A stretch of 64,000 bases of DNA from Arachis hypogaea (taxonomy: Eukaryota > Streptophyta > Magnoliopsida > Fabales > Fabaceae): contig NC_092048.1 of assembly GCF_003086295.3 (NCBI RefSeq), positions 92,608,626-92,672,625 of the forward strand, read 5' to 3'. Of the stretch, positions 20,693-31,367 are shown piece by piece; the stretch's first letter is position 1, and each line of letters starts with the position of its first letter. The position numbers and the translations under genes were made by a program. The notes under the pieces were generated by a model, which saw nothing but the letters and a program-made list of their open reading frames with translations, was not told the origin of the DNA and made no database searches.

Positions 20693-22226
20693 TGGTGCAC
20701 GAAATTACAATCACACTTTTGTAACTCCGCACAACTAACCAGCAAGTGCATTGGGTCGTCCAAGTAATACCTTACGTGAGAAAGGGTCTATCCCACGGAG
20801 ATTGTCGGCTTGAAGCAAGCTATGGTTATCTTGTAACTCTTAGTCAGGATATCAATAATTCTCAGATTTAATTGTAAAAAGTAAAAGAACATGAAATAAA
20901 TACTTGTTATGCAGTAATGAAGAATAGGTTGAGGCTTTGGAGATGCTTTGTCTTCTGAACCTCTGCTTTCCTACTGTCTTCTTCTTCATGTACGCAAGAC
21001 TCCTTCCATGGCAAGCTTTATGTTGGGCATCACCGTTGTCAATGGCTACATCCCGTCCTCTCAGTGAAAATGTTCCAAATGCGCTGTCACCGCACGGCTA
21101 ATCATCTGTCGATTCTCGATCATGTCGGAATAGGATCCATTGATCCTTTTGCGTCTGTCACTACGCCCAACACTCACGAGTTTGAAGCTCGTCACAGTCA
21201 TTCCTTCCCAGATCCTACTCAGAATACCACAGACAAGGTTTAGACGTTCCAGATCTCAGGAATGACCGCCAATGATTCTAGCTTATACCACGAAGACTCT
21301 GATTTGAATCATGAGGCTAAGAGATATGCATTCAATCTAAGATAGAACGGAGGTGGTTGTCAGGCACGCGTTCATAGGTGAGAATGATGGTGAGTGTCAC
21401 GGATCATCACATTCATCAAGTTGAAGTGCGAATGGATATCTTAGAATGGAAGCAAGCGTAATAGAATGGAAAACGGTAGTAATTGCATTAATTCATGAAG
21501 AACAGCAGAGCTCCTCACCCCCAACAATGGGGTTTAGAGACTCATGCCGTAGAGAACACAACAAGAAACGTGTAAAGTGTCATGAGGTACAAGATGAATT
21601 ACTGAAAGTAGTATTTATAGTAAACTAGTGACCTAGGGTTACAGAAAATGAGTAAGCTAGGGTGTTTATTGTAAAAATCCACTTCCGGGGCCCACTTGGT
21701 GTGTGCTTGGGCTGAGCATTGAAGCTTTCATGTGTAGAGACATTTCCTGGAGTTAAACGCCAGTTTTTATGCCAGTTTGGGCGTTTAACTCCAGCTTGTG
21801 TGCCGTTCTGGAGTTAAACGCCAGAATTCTTGAGCTGACTTGGAACGCCTATTTGGGCCATCAAATCTCGGGCAAAGTATAAACTATTATATATTGCTGA
21901 AAAGCCCAGGATGTCTACTTTCCAACGCAATTAAGAGCGTGCCAATTGGGCTTTTGTAGCTCCAGAAAAGCCACTTTGAGTGCAGGGAGATCAGAATCCA
22001 ACAGCATCTACAGTCCTTTTTCAGCCTCTGAATCAGATTTTTGCTCAGGTCCCTCAATTTCAGCCAGAAAATACCTGAAATCACAGAAAAACACACAAAC
22101 TCATAGTAAAGCCCACAAAAGTTATTTTTACTTAAAAACTAATAAAAGCATAATAAAAACTAACTAAAATATACTAAAAACATACTAAAAACAATGCCAA
22201 AAAGCGTATGAATTATCCGCTCATCA
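20693..22226 (-). mobile_element. E4 3' LTR (1534 bp), TGATGAGCGG family
   Basis: It begins TGGTGCACGAAATTACAATC and ends ATCCGCTCATCA (plus view), the same ends as the E10 LTRs proven by target duplication. It interrupts the integrase of E2; the 5 bp before it are TCAGG. It contains words of the CTGGAGTTAAACGCCAG type at about 21750-21835. Its partner 5' LTR is missing from the window. Confidence 0.85.
21611..21619 (-). promoter_or_regulatory. TATA box of the E4 LTR
   Basis: TATAAATAC on the minus strand, at the position of TATAAATAGG in the E10 LTRs. It lies about 140 bp downstream, in element sense, of the GGCGTT/AACGCC word cluster. Confidence 0.45.
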
Positions 22227-23369
22227 CAACACCAAACTTAAATTGTTGCTTGTCCCCAAGCAACTAAAAATCAAATAGGATAAAAAGAAGAGAATATACA
22301 ATGAATTCCAAAAACATCTATGAAGATCAGTATTAATTAGATGAGCGGGGCTTTTAGCTTTTTGCCTCTGAACAGTTTTGGCATCTCACTTTATCCTTTG
22401 AAGTTCAGAATGATTGGCTTCTATAGGAACTTAGAATCTAGATAGTGTTATTGATTCTCCTAGTTAAGTATGTTGATTCTTGAACACAGTTACTTTATGA
22501 GTCTTGGCCGTGACCCTAAGCACTTTGTTTTCCAGTATTACCACCGGATACATAAATGCCACAGACACATAACTGGGTGAACCTTTTTAGATTGTGACTC
22601 AGCTTTGCCAAAGTCCCCAATTAGAGGTGTCCAGAGCTCTTAAGCACACTCTTTTTTTGCTTTGGACCACGACTTTAACCGCTCAGTCTCAAGTTTTCAC
22701 TTGACACCTTCACGCCACAAGCACATGGTTAGGGACAGCTTGGTTTAGCCGCTTAGGCCAGGATTTTATTCCTTTAGGCCCTCCTATCCACTGATGCTCA
22801 AAGCCTTAGATCCTTTTTATCACCCTTGCCTTTTGGTTTAAAGGGGTACTGGCTTTTTCTGCTTGCTTTTCTCTCTTTTTTTTTCGCATATATATATTTT
22901 TTATGCAAGCTTTCTATTCACTACTTTTTCTTGCTTCAAGAATCAATTTTATGATTTTTCAGATCATCAAATAACATTTCTCCTTTTTCTTTCATTCTTT
23001 CAAGAGCCTACAATTTTAACATTCATAAACAATCAAATTCAAAAATATGCACTGTTCAAGCATTCATTTAGAGAACAAGAGTATTGCTACCACATCAAAA
23101 TAATTAAACTGTTTTAAAATTCAAAATTCATGTACTTCTTTTTCTTTTTCAGTTAAAAACACTTTTTATTTAAGAAAGGTGATGGATTCATATGACATTC
23201 ATAGCTTTAAGACATAAACTCTAATTTTATTGATTATGGAATAAAAATAAGACTCAAAGATAAATATAAGAGCAGACCCATAATAATAGAAGACAGAAAA
23301 TTAAAAGCAGAAAAATAAATGACTCTTAAAATAGACTCTTAATAATAAAGGTTATCACAGAGTTAGGAC
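22227..23369 (-). other. E4 polypurine-tract region and 3' untranslated region
   Basis: Adjacent to the LTR is the minus-strand AAGTTTGGTGTTG tract with the GCTTGGGGACAAGC word (22227-22265). Beyond it lies AT-rich sequence without a credible ORF up to the stop codon of the env-position ORF. The region is colinear with 51188-52322 of E10, with clear conservation of whole stretches such as CTTAAGCACACTCT and TTTAGCCGCTTA. Confidence 0.65.
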
Positions 23370-24542
23370 TCAACAACCTTGATTTTGAGAAGTTGATGCT
23401 CCCTCTTTTTGTGGGGTGCTTGGTCCTTCAAGGGAGAGCTTCTGGCGCTTCAGCTCCTGTAGCTCACGCCCCTGCTTCTCCTGTTCTTTCAGCAGCTTGC
23501 AGAGCATGCAGTTTTGATTCTGCTGTTCTTCCTTAAGTTGTTCCATAGCTTCCTGCAGCTTGGTAACAGATGCTTCTAAGCGGGTCCAGTAGTCAATTTC
23601 AGGAATTTCTGGGAGGAACTCCTGCGCCCTCTTTTTGATGGAGTTGTCTTGCACTTGTCCTTCCATTGACTTCTTGGTGATTGGGTGTTCAATTGGGATG
23701 AATTCATCTACTCCCTTTCTCACCCCAGCATCTTTACATAGCAGAGAAATTAAGCTTGGGTAGGCCAGTTTGGCTTCAGTGGAATTCTTGTTTGCAATTG
23801 TGTAAATCTCACAAGAAATCAGATGATGAATCTCCACTTCTTTTCCAAGCATAATACAATAAATCATCACTGCTCTTTTGACAGTGACCTCAGAGCGGTT
23901 GCTAGTAGGCAATATAGAACGCCCAATGAAGTCCAGCCAGCCTCTTGCAACTGGTTTGAGATCTCCTCTCTTGAGTTGGTTTGGGACACCTTTGGAATTG
24001 GTTATCCACTTAGTTCCAGGGAGGCATATGTCCTCTAGAACTTGATCAAACCCCTTATCTACTCTCACCATTCTCCTATTAAAGGATTTAGGATCATCTT
24101 GTAGTTGAGGTAGTTTGAAGACCTCTCTTATTTTGTCCAGATGGAAGTAAATAATTCTTCTTCTGACCATGGTTCTGTAGGTATGAAAGGCGGTTCCAGT
24201 CATTCTCTGCTTATCTGTCAGCCACAGATTTGAGTAGAATTCCTGAACCATGTTTCTTCCAACCTTTGTCTCAGGATTGGCTAGAATTTCCCATCCTCTG
24301 TTTTGAATTTGCTCTTGGATCTCCGGATATTCATCTTCTTTCAGATTAAATTTAACTTCCGGGATCACTGACCTCAGACCCATTATTTTGTAGTAATGGT
24401 CTGCATGTTCCTTGGTTAGGAACCTCTCTTGATTCCAAAGACTCTTTGGAGTATTCTCTTTCTTGCCTCTTGATTTGGTTTGTTTTCCCTTAGGTGCGAT
24501 GATCTTGATGAGTCTTAGCTCAGTGATCACGGAAAAGCACAT
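23370..24542 (-). CDS. E4 env-position ORF with plant transposon-protein domain
   Basis: An open frame of about 390 codons from an ATG at 24542 (the frame opens further at a TTG, 24569). Residues 60-280 match the type of domain annotated in plants as a putative transposon protein: EDEYPEIQEQIQNRGWEIL, MVQEFYSNLW, DLKPVARGWLDFIGRSILP, SNRSEVTVKRAVMIYCIMLG. The C-terminal about 90 residues form a probable coiled coil (LEASVTKLQEAMEQLKEEQ). It lies between pol and the 3' LTR, where Athila elements carry an env-like gene, but I see no signal peptide or membrane segment. Function is unknown. The E10 homologue starts MAPK; here the aligned codon is ATC (about 24500), so the ancestral start seems lost and the upstream ATG may serve instead. 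The ORF is open although the pol genes of the same element carry several stops. Confidence 0.7.
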   Translation of the reverse strand: MCFSVITELRLIKIIAPKGKQTKSRGKKENTPKSLWNQERFLTKEHADHYYKIMGLRSVIPEVKFNLKEDEYPEIQEQIQNRGWEILANPETKVGRNMVQEFYSNLWLTDKQRMTGTAFHTYRTMVRRRIIYFHLDKIREVFKLPQLQDDPKSFNRRMVRVDKGFDQVLEDICLPGTKWITNSKGVPNQLKRGDLKPVARGWLDFIGRSILPTSNRSEVTVKRAVMIYCIMLGKEVEIHHLISCEIYTIANKNSTEAKLAYPSLISLLCKDAGVRKGVDEFIPIEHPITKKSMEGQVQDNSIKKRAQEFLPEIPEIDYWTRLEASVTKLQEAMEQLKEEQQNQNCMLCKLLKEQEKQGRELQELKRQKLSLEGPSTPQKEGASTSQNQGC

Positions 24543-25407
24543 CAAACTTAGAGGTTTGCTTGCCCTCAAGCAAAAGAAAGGAAAGGGAGGAGAGAGGAGA
24601 AGAGGTAAATTCGAATGGTGTAGAGGAGGGGATGGCCGAAACTATATTTATAGGAGGAGGGGATGGCTTTCGAAAAATTTGAGAGAGATATGAAAATATA
24701 TCGAAAGAATTTGAGAAGATATTTGAGTTTTTGAAGAAGATTTGGAAAGGATTTGAAAGAATTTTGAGAAATAATTTAGAAAATTATTGAATGATGAGAA
24801 TTGAGGGTGAATGATGAAAGTTTGAAACATGTTTATACAGAAAATTATGAGTCAAAACATGAAAATTTGAAAAAAATTGAAGTTGGAAACAAAATCTCCT
24901 CCCCCTGCCTTTCTGGCGTTAAACGCCCAGAATGGTATCCATTCTGGCGTTTAACGCCCAGTTGTCGGCTATTATGGGCATTTAACGCCCAGCCAGGTAC
25001 CCTGGCTGGCATTAAACGCCAGAAACTTCTTTATCACTGGGCGTTTTGCTGAACGCCCAGGATACTGCAAATCTGGCGTTAAACGCCCAGAATAGTACCC
25101 ATTCTGGCGTTTAACACTCAAAATGATACCTTTACTGGCGTTAAACGCCCAGAATGATACCCATTCTGGCATTTAACGCCCAAAATGCCCCTTACTGGTG
25201 TTTTCTTGCTAGCAAGCTCCTTTTCTCTGCTTTTTGTACTGAATCCTTCTGTAACTCTGTGAATTCCTTCAATTTTGATGCTTAGCCTTTGATGAAAATT
25301 TATATCAAACCTCTACAAGTATTAATTAAAATAAATAACTTGTTAATGGCTGGGTTGCCTCCCAGCAAGTGCTTCTTTATTGTCTTTAGCTGGACTCTTA
25401 CTGAGCT
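24543..25407 (-). other. E4 spacer between pol and the env-position ORF
   Basis: This holds the GCTTGAGGGCAAGC word just upstream of the ORF (24553-24570), AT-rich leader-like sequence, the palindromic array described separately, and the conserved block GTTGCCTCCCAGCAAGTGC at about 25353. No other ORF is credible. Confidence 0.6.
24910..25205. repeat. Array of GGCGTTAAACGCC palindromes
   Basis: About ten units of the near-palindrome CTGGCGTTAAACGCCCAG, complete or decayed, at spacings of 25-45 bp with variable sequence between them. A similar array occupies the same position in E10 (54025-54275). Related words lie in the LTRs of this family and, read as codons, in the E4 gag. No leader or cas-like gene is present; this is a eukaryotic dispersed motif, not CRISPR. 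Confidence 0.75.
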
Positions 25408-26693
25408 TCATTCAAGCCTCAGTTTTGAGCATTCTTGCTCAAAATTGCTTTCAGGATAATGTTTGATTCTCTGTCCATTGACAATGAACTTTTTGTCAGA
25501 ATCAATATCTTGAAGCTCAACATATCCATATGGTGACACTCTTGTAATCACATATGGTCCCCTCCACCGGGATTTTAATTTCCCAGGGAATAATCTGAGC
25601 CCAGAGTTGAATAGTAGAACTTTTTGTCCTAGCTCAAAGACTCTGGATGACAATTTTTTGTCATGCCACTTTTTTTCTTTTTCCTTATAAATTTTTGTAT
25701 TTTCAAAAGCATTGAGTCTGAACTCTTCCAACTCATTTAGCTGGAGCAATCTTTTCTCACCAGCTAACTTAGCATCCATGTTTAGGAATCTGGTTGCCTA
25801 GTAGGCTTTACGTTCCAGTTCCATGGGCAGATGACAAGCCTTGCCATACACAAGCTGGTATGGAGAGGTTCCTATAGGATCTTGAATGCTGTTCTGTATG
25901 CCCACAGAGCATCATCCAAGCTCCTTGCCCAATCCTTTCTACGGGCAATTACAGTCCGTTCTAGGATTCTCTTTAGTTCTCTATTAGAGACTTCAGCCTG
26001 TCCATTTATCTGTGGATGATACGGAGTTGCTACTTTGTGGCTAATTCCATATCGAACCATAGCAGAGTAAAGCTGTTTATTGCAGAAATGGGTTCTCCCA
26101 TCACTGATTAGTACTCTGGGAACACCAAATCTGCTGAAAATATGTTTCTAGAGGAACTTCAGCACAGTCTTGGTATCATTAGTGGGTGTGGCAATTGCTT
26201 CCACCCATTTAGATACGTAGTCTACTGCCACCAGAATGTAAGTGTTTGAGTATGATGGTGGGAAAGGACACATGAAGTCTATACCCCATACATCAAACAA
26301 CTCAATCTCTAAGATCCCTTGTTGAGGCATGGCATAACCATGAGGCAAGTTACCAGCTCTTTGGCAACTGTCACAGTTACGCACAAACTCTCGGGCATCT
26401 CTATAGAAAGTAGGCCAATAGAAGCCACATTGGAGGACTTTAGTGGCTGTTCGCTCACTTCCAAAATGTCCTCCATACTGTGATCCATGACAATGCCACA
26501 GGATCTTCTGTGCCTCCTCTCTAGGGACGCATCTGCGGATCATTCCGTCAGCGTATCTCTTAAAGAGATATGGTTCATCCCATAAGTAGTACTTTGCATC
26601 AGAAATTAGTTTTTTCTTTTGCATCCTGCTGTACTCCTGGGGTATGAACCTTACAGCTTTATAATTTGCAATGTCTGCAAACCATGGTGCCTC
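25408..26693 (-). pseudogene. pol: E4 integrase, interrupted
   Basis: Three pieces read in order on the minus strand. 26148-26624 carries the zinc-binding region ([30 protein letters not shown]) and the first catalytic Asp ([10 protein letters not shown]), ending at TAG 26148-26150. 25872-26060 carries [20 protein letters not shown] with the catalytic Glu; the ISDG-type Asp stretch lies just upstream, around 26093. 25408-25779 carries the C-terminal region (FELGQKVLLFNSGLRLFPGK, RGPYVITRVSPYGYVEL), which binds DNA or chromatin in this family. The last piece is in another frame, so a frameshift lies between 25779 and 25872. Another stop (TAG, 26694-26696) separates it from RNase H. Non-functional as it stands. 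Confidence 0.8.
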
Positions 26694-28232
26694 CTAAATG
26701 GCAAAGAGTTGCTCATCCGGAAAGGTCTCAGAGATCTCAATGGAAGGGAGGGACGCCCCAGCCACTGGTTCTAACTGGGACAGGTGATCGGCTACTTGGT
26801 TCTCTGTCCCTTTTCTGTCTCTTATTTCTATATCGAACTCTTGCAGAAACAACACCCATCTTATGAGCCTGGGTTTTGAATCCTGCTTTGTGAGTAGATA
26901 TTTAAGAGCAGCATGGTTAGTGTACACAATCACTTTTGATCCTACTAAATAGGATCTAAACTTGTCAATGGCATAAACCACTGCAAGCAGCTCTTTTTCT
27001 GTGGTTGTGTAATTCTTCTGTGCGTCATTTAGAACACGACTGGCATAGTAAATGACGTGCAGAAGCTTGTTATGCCTTTGTCCCAACACTGCACCAATGG
27101 CATGGTCACTGGCATCACACATTAATTCGAATGGTAATGTCCAGTCAGGTGCAGAGATGACTGGTGCTGTGACCAGCTTGGCTTTCAGGGTTTCAAATGC
27201 CTGTAGACACTCTGTGTCAAACACAAATGGCGTGTCAGCAGCTAGCAGGTTGCTCAGAGGTTTTGCAATTTTTGAAAAATCCTTTATGAACCTCCTATAG
27301 AATCCTGCATGCCCCAGAAAGCTTCTGATTGCCTTTACATTGGCAGGTGGCAGTAATTTTTCAATTACCTCTACCTTGGCTTGATCTACCTCTATTCCCT
27401 TGCTTGAAATTTTGTGCCCAAGGACAATTCCTTCAGTCACCATAAAGTGACATTTTTCCCAGTTTAAGACCAGGTTAGTTTCTTGGCACCTTTTCAGGAC
27501 AAGTGCTAGATGATCAAGACAGGAGCTGAATAAGTCTCCAAATACTGAGAAGTCATCCATGAAGACTTCCAAGAATTTCTCTACCATATCAGAGAAAATA
27601 GAGAGCATGCACCTCTGAAAGGTTGCAGGTGCATTGCAGAGACCAAAAAGCATTCTTCTGTAAGCAAATACTCCAGATGGACATGTGAATGCTGTTTTCT
27701 CTTGGTCTTGAGGATTCACTGCAATTTAGTTGTAGCCTAAATAGCCATCCAAAAAGCAGTAGTATTCATGACCTGCTAGTCTTTCTAGCATTTGGTCTAT
27801 GAATGGTAAAGGAAAATGATCCTTTCTAGTGGTTATATTGAGCCTTCTATAATCAATACACATACGCCACCCTGTGACTGTTCTTGTGGGAACCAGTTTA
27901 TTCTTTTCATTATGGACCACTGTCATGCCTCCCTTCTTGGGGACAACTTGGACAGGGCTCACCCAGGGGCTATCAAAAATAGGATAAATAATCCCAGCCT
28001 CTAGTAACTTAGTGACCTCTTTCTGCACCACTTCCTTCATGGCTGGATTTAGCCGCCTCTGTGGTTGAACCACTGGCTTAGCATCATTCTCTAATAGGAT
28101 CTTGTGCATACATCTTGCTGGGCTAATGCCCTTAAGGTCGCTTATGGACCACCCAAGAGCTGTCTTGTGTGTCCTTAGCACTTGAATTAGTGCTTTCTCT
28201 TCCTGTGGATTTAAAGCAGAGCTTATGATCAC
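26694..28232 (-). pseudogene. pol: E4 reverse transcriptase and RNase H, one internal stop
   Basis: One frame interrupted by TAA at 27726-27728, in the FLDGYLGYN motif where E2 has Gln. The upstream piece (27726-28232) has SPARCMHKILLE, SPWVSPVQVVPKKGG and GWRMCIDYRRLN. The downstream piece (26694-27719) has the RT catalytic motif FMDDFSVFG at about residue 55, then the RNase H region with [18 protein letters not shown] and [15 protein letters not shown]. The last RNase H acidic position reads VYTNHAAL, Asn instead of the Asp kept in E2 (codon 26916-26918), so RNase H would be dead even without the stop. The domain order is the standard Ty3/gypsy order. Confidence 0.85.
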
Positions 28233-28247
28233 TGAAAAAGTGTCACC

Positions 28248-28931
28248 CTATCCCAAAAATGCATATTTCAGGGATGGTGGTAGTGGTTTGAGCTCAGGTT
28301 TATGAGGTTTCTCCTCTTCCTGAGGGATTTTCAGAGGTACTTTTATTTCTTCTGATTCCTCCAGATCAGGCTGAACATCTTTAAAGATGTCTTCTAGCTC
28401 TGATTCAAGACTCTCAGTCATATTGATCTCTTCCACTAAAGAGTCAATAATATCAGTGCTCATGCAGTCATTTGATGTGTCTGGATGCTGCATAGCTTTG
28501 ACAGCATTTAACTTGAACTCATCCTCATTGACTCTCAGGGCCACTTTCCCTTTTTGTACATCAATAAGAGTTCGTCCAGTTGCTAGGAAAGGTCTTCCTA
28601 GAATGAGAGTTGCACTTTTGTGCTCCTCCATTTCCAGCACTACAAAGTCAGTGGGAAAGGCAAATGGCCCAACCTTGACAATCATGTTTTCAATGATGCC
28701 TGATGGATATTTAATGGAGCCATCAGCAAGTTGAAGACATATCCGAGTTGGTTTGACTTCTTTAGTCAACCCAAGCTTTCTGATAGTGGATGCAGGTATT
28801 AGATTGATACTTGCTCCAAGGTCACATAGGGCTCTGTCTTGGTACATGCACCCTCTAATGTGCATGGTATCATAAAGCTTCCTGGATTTTGAAGCTTCTC
28901 TGGTAAGCTTTTCAAAATGACTACACTGCAT
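28248..28931 (-). pseudogene. pol: E4 aspartic protease
   Basis: A frame of 227 codons carrying a retropepsin-like domain: CDLGASINLIPASTIRKLGL with the catalytic Asp at about residue 37, the flap-like region ADGSIKYPSGI, and LILGRPFLATGRTLIDVQKG at about 115. It would cleave the gag-pol precursor. The acidic tail ends at a TAG (28248-28250) that separates it from RT in the same frame, replacing a sense codon by comparison with E2. It overlaps the gag C-terminal frame by about 130 bp in another phase, the sign of a frameshift rather than a designed overlap. Confidence 0.8.
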
Positions 28932-29656
28932 TCTTCAGTGAGAAACACTTTTTCAGTTTCTCTCCAATCCTTCTTATGACTTAAGATCTCTTTCATGAAC
29001 TTAGCATAAGAGGGTATTTGCTCAAGTGCCTCTGCAAATAGAATCTTTATTTCAAGAGTCCTGAGATAGTCTGCAAAGCGGGCAAATTGTTTATCCTGTT
29101 CCGCTTGGCGGAGTTTCTGAGGATAAGGCATCTTGGCTTTATATTCTTCAACCTTAGTTGCTGTAGATTTATTCCCTACAGGAGTGGTTGGAGAAGCCTT
29201 CTTAGAGGGGTTACTATCAGCACTTGCAGGTGTCTGATCCCTCATTGGCATTTGAACACCAGGATTGGGTGCTGGATGGGTGTTTAACGCCAGCTTCTCA
29301 CCCTTTTCTGGCATTTGAACGCCAGAACTGGACAAGGAATGGGCGTTTAACGCCAACTTTTCCCCCTTTTCGGGCGTTTGAACGCCAGAGTTATTCCTCT
29401 CTGGGCTCTTGATGTCCTCAGAGGGATTTTGGGTAGTGGTTTGGTCATCCTCTGTCATTTGTTCCCTTCTTGACTTTTTGCTACTTTGAGCTGAGTTATT
29501 CAATGTCTTCACGCTCCTTAGTTGGACAGCTTGGCATTCTTCTGTTATCTGTTTAGATAGCTGCTGTCTTGTCTGATTCAATTGTGCTTCTATATTCTTG
29601 TTAGAATTTTTAGTGTCTTGGAGCATCTCTTTGAATTCTGCTAATTGTTTTGTCAT
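28932..29656 (-). pseudogene. gag: E4 gag C-terminal region with palindrome-encoded peptide repeats
   Basis: This belongs to the 285-codon frame 28799-29656, which opens MTKQLAEFKEMLQDTKNS, a probable coiled coil. At residues about 85-145 the peptide GVQMPEKGEKLALN is repeated, encoded by GGCGTTTGAACGCC-type words at 29220-29400. This is the same motif that is non-coding elsewhere. It ends with TVLEQIPSYAKFMKEIL-like sequence (here ALEQIPSYAKFMKEILSHKK) leading into the protease. The upstream gag frame ends in TGA overlapping this ATG (ATGA), probably the result of a one-base frameshift. Confidence 0.7.
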
Positions 29657-30063
29657 AAGGAGTCCACAATCTGTTCTTTAGGATTGGGATCAGTAGTTAC
29701 TGCCATAGCCTCTTCTTTTATGGAGGACTCACTGTTTGAGTATAGATGTTGATTTCTAGCAACTGTATCTATGAGTTCTTGAGCCTCTTCAATTGTTTTT
29801 CTCATGTGTATAGATCCACCAGCTGAGTGGTCTAGGGACATCTGAGCTTTTTCTGTAAGCCCATAGTAAAAGATGTCTAACTGTACCCACTCTAAAAACA
29901 TTTCAGAAGGGCATTTTCTCAGCATCCCTCTGTACCTCTCCCAGGCATTATAAAGGGATTCATGATCCTCTTGTTTAAAGCCTTGGATGTCCAGCCTTAG
30001 CTGTGTCATCCTTCTTGGAGGGTAAAATTGATTCAAGAATTTGTCTGTTAATTGCCTCCATGT
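29653..30063 (-). pseudogene. gag: E4 gag capsid fragment, N-terminus missing
   Basis: Reads WRQLTDKFLNQFYPPRRMTQ, SLYNAWERYRGMLRKCPSEM, FYYGLTEKAQMSLDHSAGGS and EAQELIDTVARNQ, the second half of the Ty3/gypsy gag domain. It lines up with residues about 160-255 of the E10 gag at clear but moderate similarity, so the two are different subfamilies. It stops at about 30063, where unrelated CpG-rich sequence (TACGCGTACGCGTCGCC) takes over. The first half of gag, the leader, the PBS and the 5' LTR of E4 are absent. Confidence 0.8.
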
Positions 30064-31367
30064 ATGCTGTACGCGTACGCGTCGCCTGCGCCGCACACCT
30101 CCACTAGTTCGCCGTCCAGTTTTAAATTTTTATTCTCTCTCCCTCCCAAATCCTAATTCTCTCTTGTTCTTTTATCCTTTTATTCTTCTTTCATCATAAT
30201 AATTGTTTTTTTTTTGTTTTCAGTTCTTCTTTGCTTGAGGACAAGCAAAACTTTAAGTTTGGTGTTGTCGCTTTGCTTATGGCTTTTCTGTTTTTTTTAA
30301 TAGCACCAAAGGGAGATGAATGTTCTTCATAGAGGAATGAGATGGCCACTAGAATAACTGAGGTGGTTGAGTTCCTTTCATTCTATTTCTCTTCCGTTCT
30401 TATTTTGTTATTTTCTGTTTTCTGTTACTTTGATTGCCTGCATGGGCTTTAGTACTTTCAGTTCTTAGAATTAGTTCTATTCTGTTATTTGTCTCATGTA
30501 CCGCTCACTGAACTTGAATCTAAAAAGAAAAATAAAAAGAAGTGATATATTGCATGAGAAATTGAGTTTATATTGAAGAGTAATCTTATTCACTTAAATA
30601 TGGTGGTATTTTCTGTGACTCTGAATTCATGACATGAACAGTGCATATTTAAATTTGAATCAAAGAATGTTGATACACAAGGAACGGGAATTTAGAGAAT
30701 TATTATGACTTCTCTGAAATAAACAAAAATTTAATCCTTGAAGCAAAAGAGACAGCAAAAAAAAAAGAAGAAGAAAAGAGCAAGGTCCAAGGCTCTGAGC
30801 ATCAATGACTAGGGAGGTCAGACATGATTAAAATCTCAAAGAGTTGTTTCCCTAGTTATATGCTTGTGGTGTTCTTGTGTCAAGTAATCCTTGAGACAAA
30901 ACATTTAGAGTCAAGATGAATTTCATTTAGCAGAGTATGCCAAAGGCTTTGAGCACCACTGTCTGGGAGTAGCTAAAAGAAAAAATCAAAACTTCAAAAG
31001 AGTTCCCCAGTTAAGTGCTTGTGGTGTTTCTGTGTCAAGTGAAGCTGGAGACAAAACATTAAAAGTCACGGCTAGGCTCAAGGTGTAAAGCACCAAAGAA
31101 AAGAAAATTGTTGTGTTCAAGGGTTAAATTGAGTTACAAAAGATCAGAGAATTCATAATATTATCCGAATTCTAATTCCGAATGACAGTAACATTCTTCT
31201 GATTCAAATGAGAGTGAGATGCCAAAACTATTCAGGATTGCAGTTGTAAACCCCACTATAAGAAGAGACATGAGCTTAATCGAACTCTCATTCTCATGAA
31301 AATTCACATCCTAAGCTTATATTAGTTTGGTTGCTTGAGAACAAGCAACAATTCAAGTTTGGTGTTG
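30064..31367 (+). other. E5 3' internal region, 5' truncated
   Basis: Plus-strand sequence with two copies of the GCTTGAGGACAAGC-AAGTTTGGTGTTG arrangement: one at 30234-30268, where E4 and E10 have the leader of the env-position ORF, and one at 31332-31367, directly abutting the LTR as polypurine tract. Between them the env-position ORF is missing; I find no long frame. The left border at about 30063 joins a decapitated E4 gag. Confidence 0.6.

Noticed and set aside
24910..25205. CRISPR array
   Set aside because: Spacing and units are irregular, the motif is dispersed in LTRs and gag, and the surroundings are plant retrotransposons; no cas genes.
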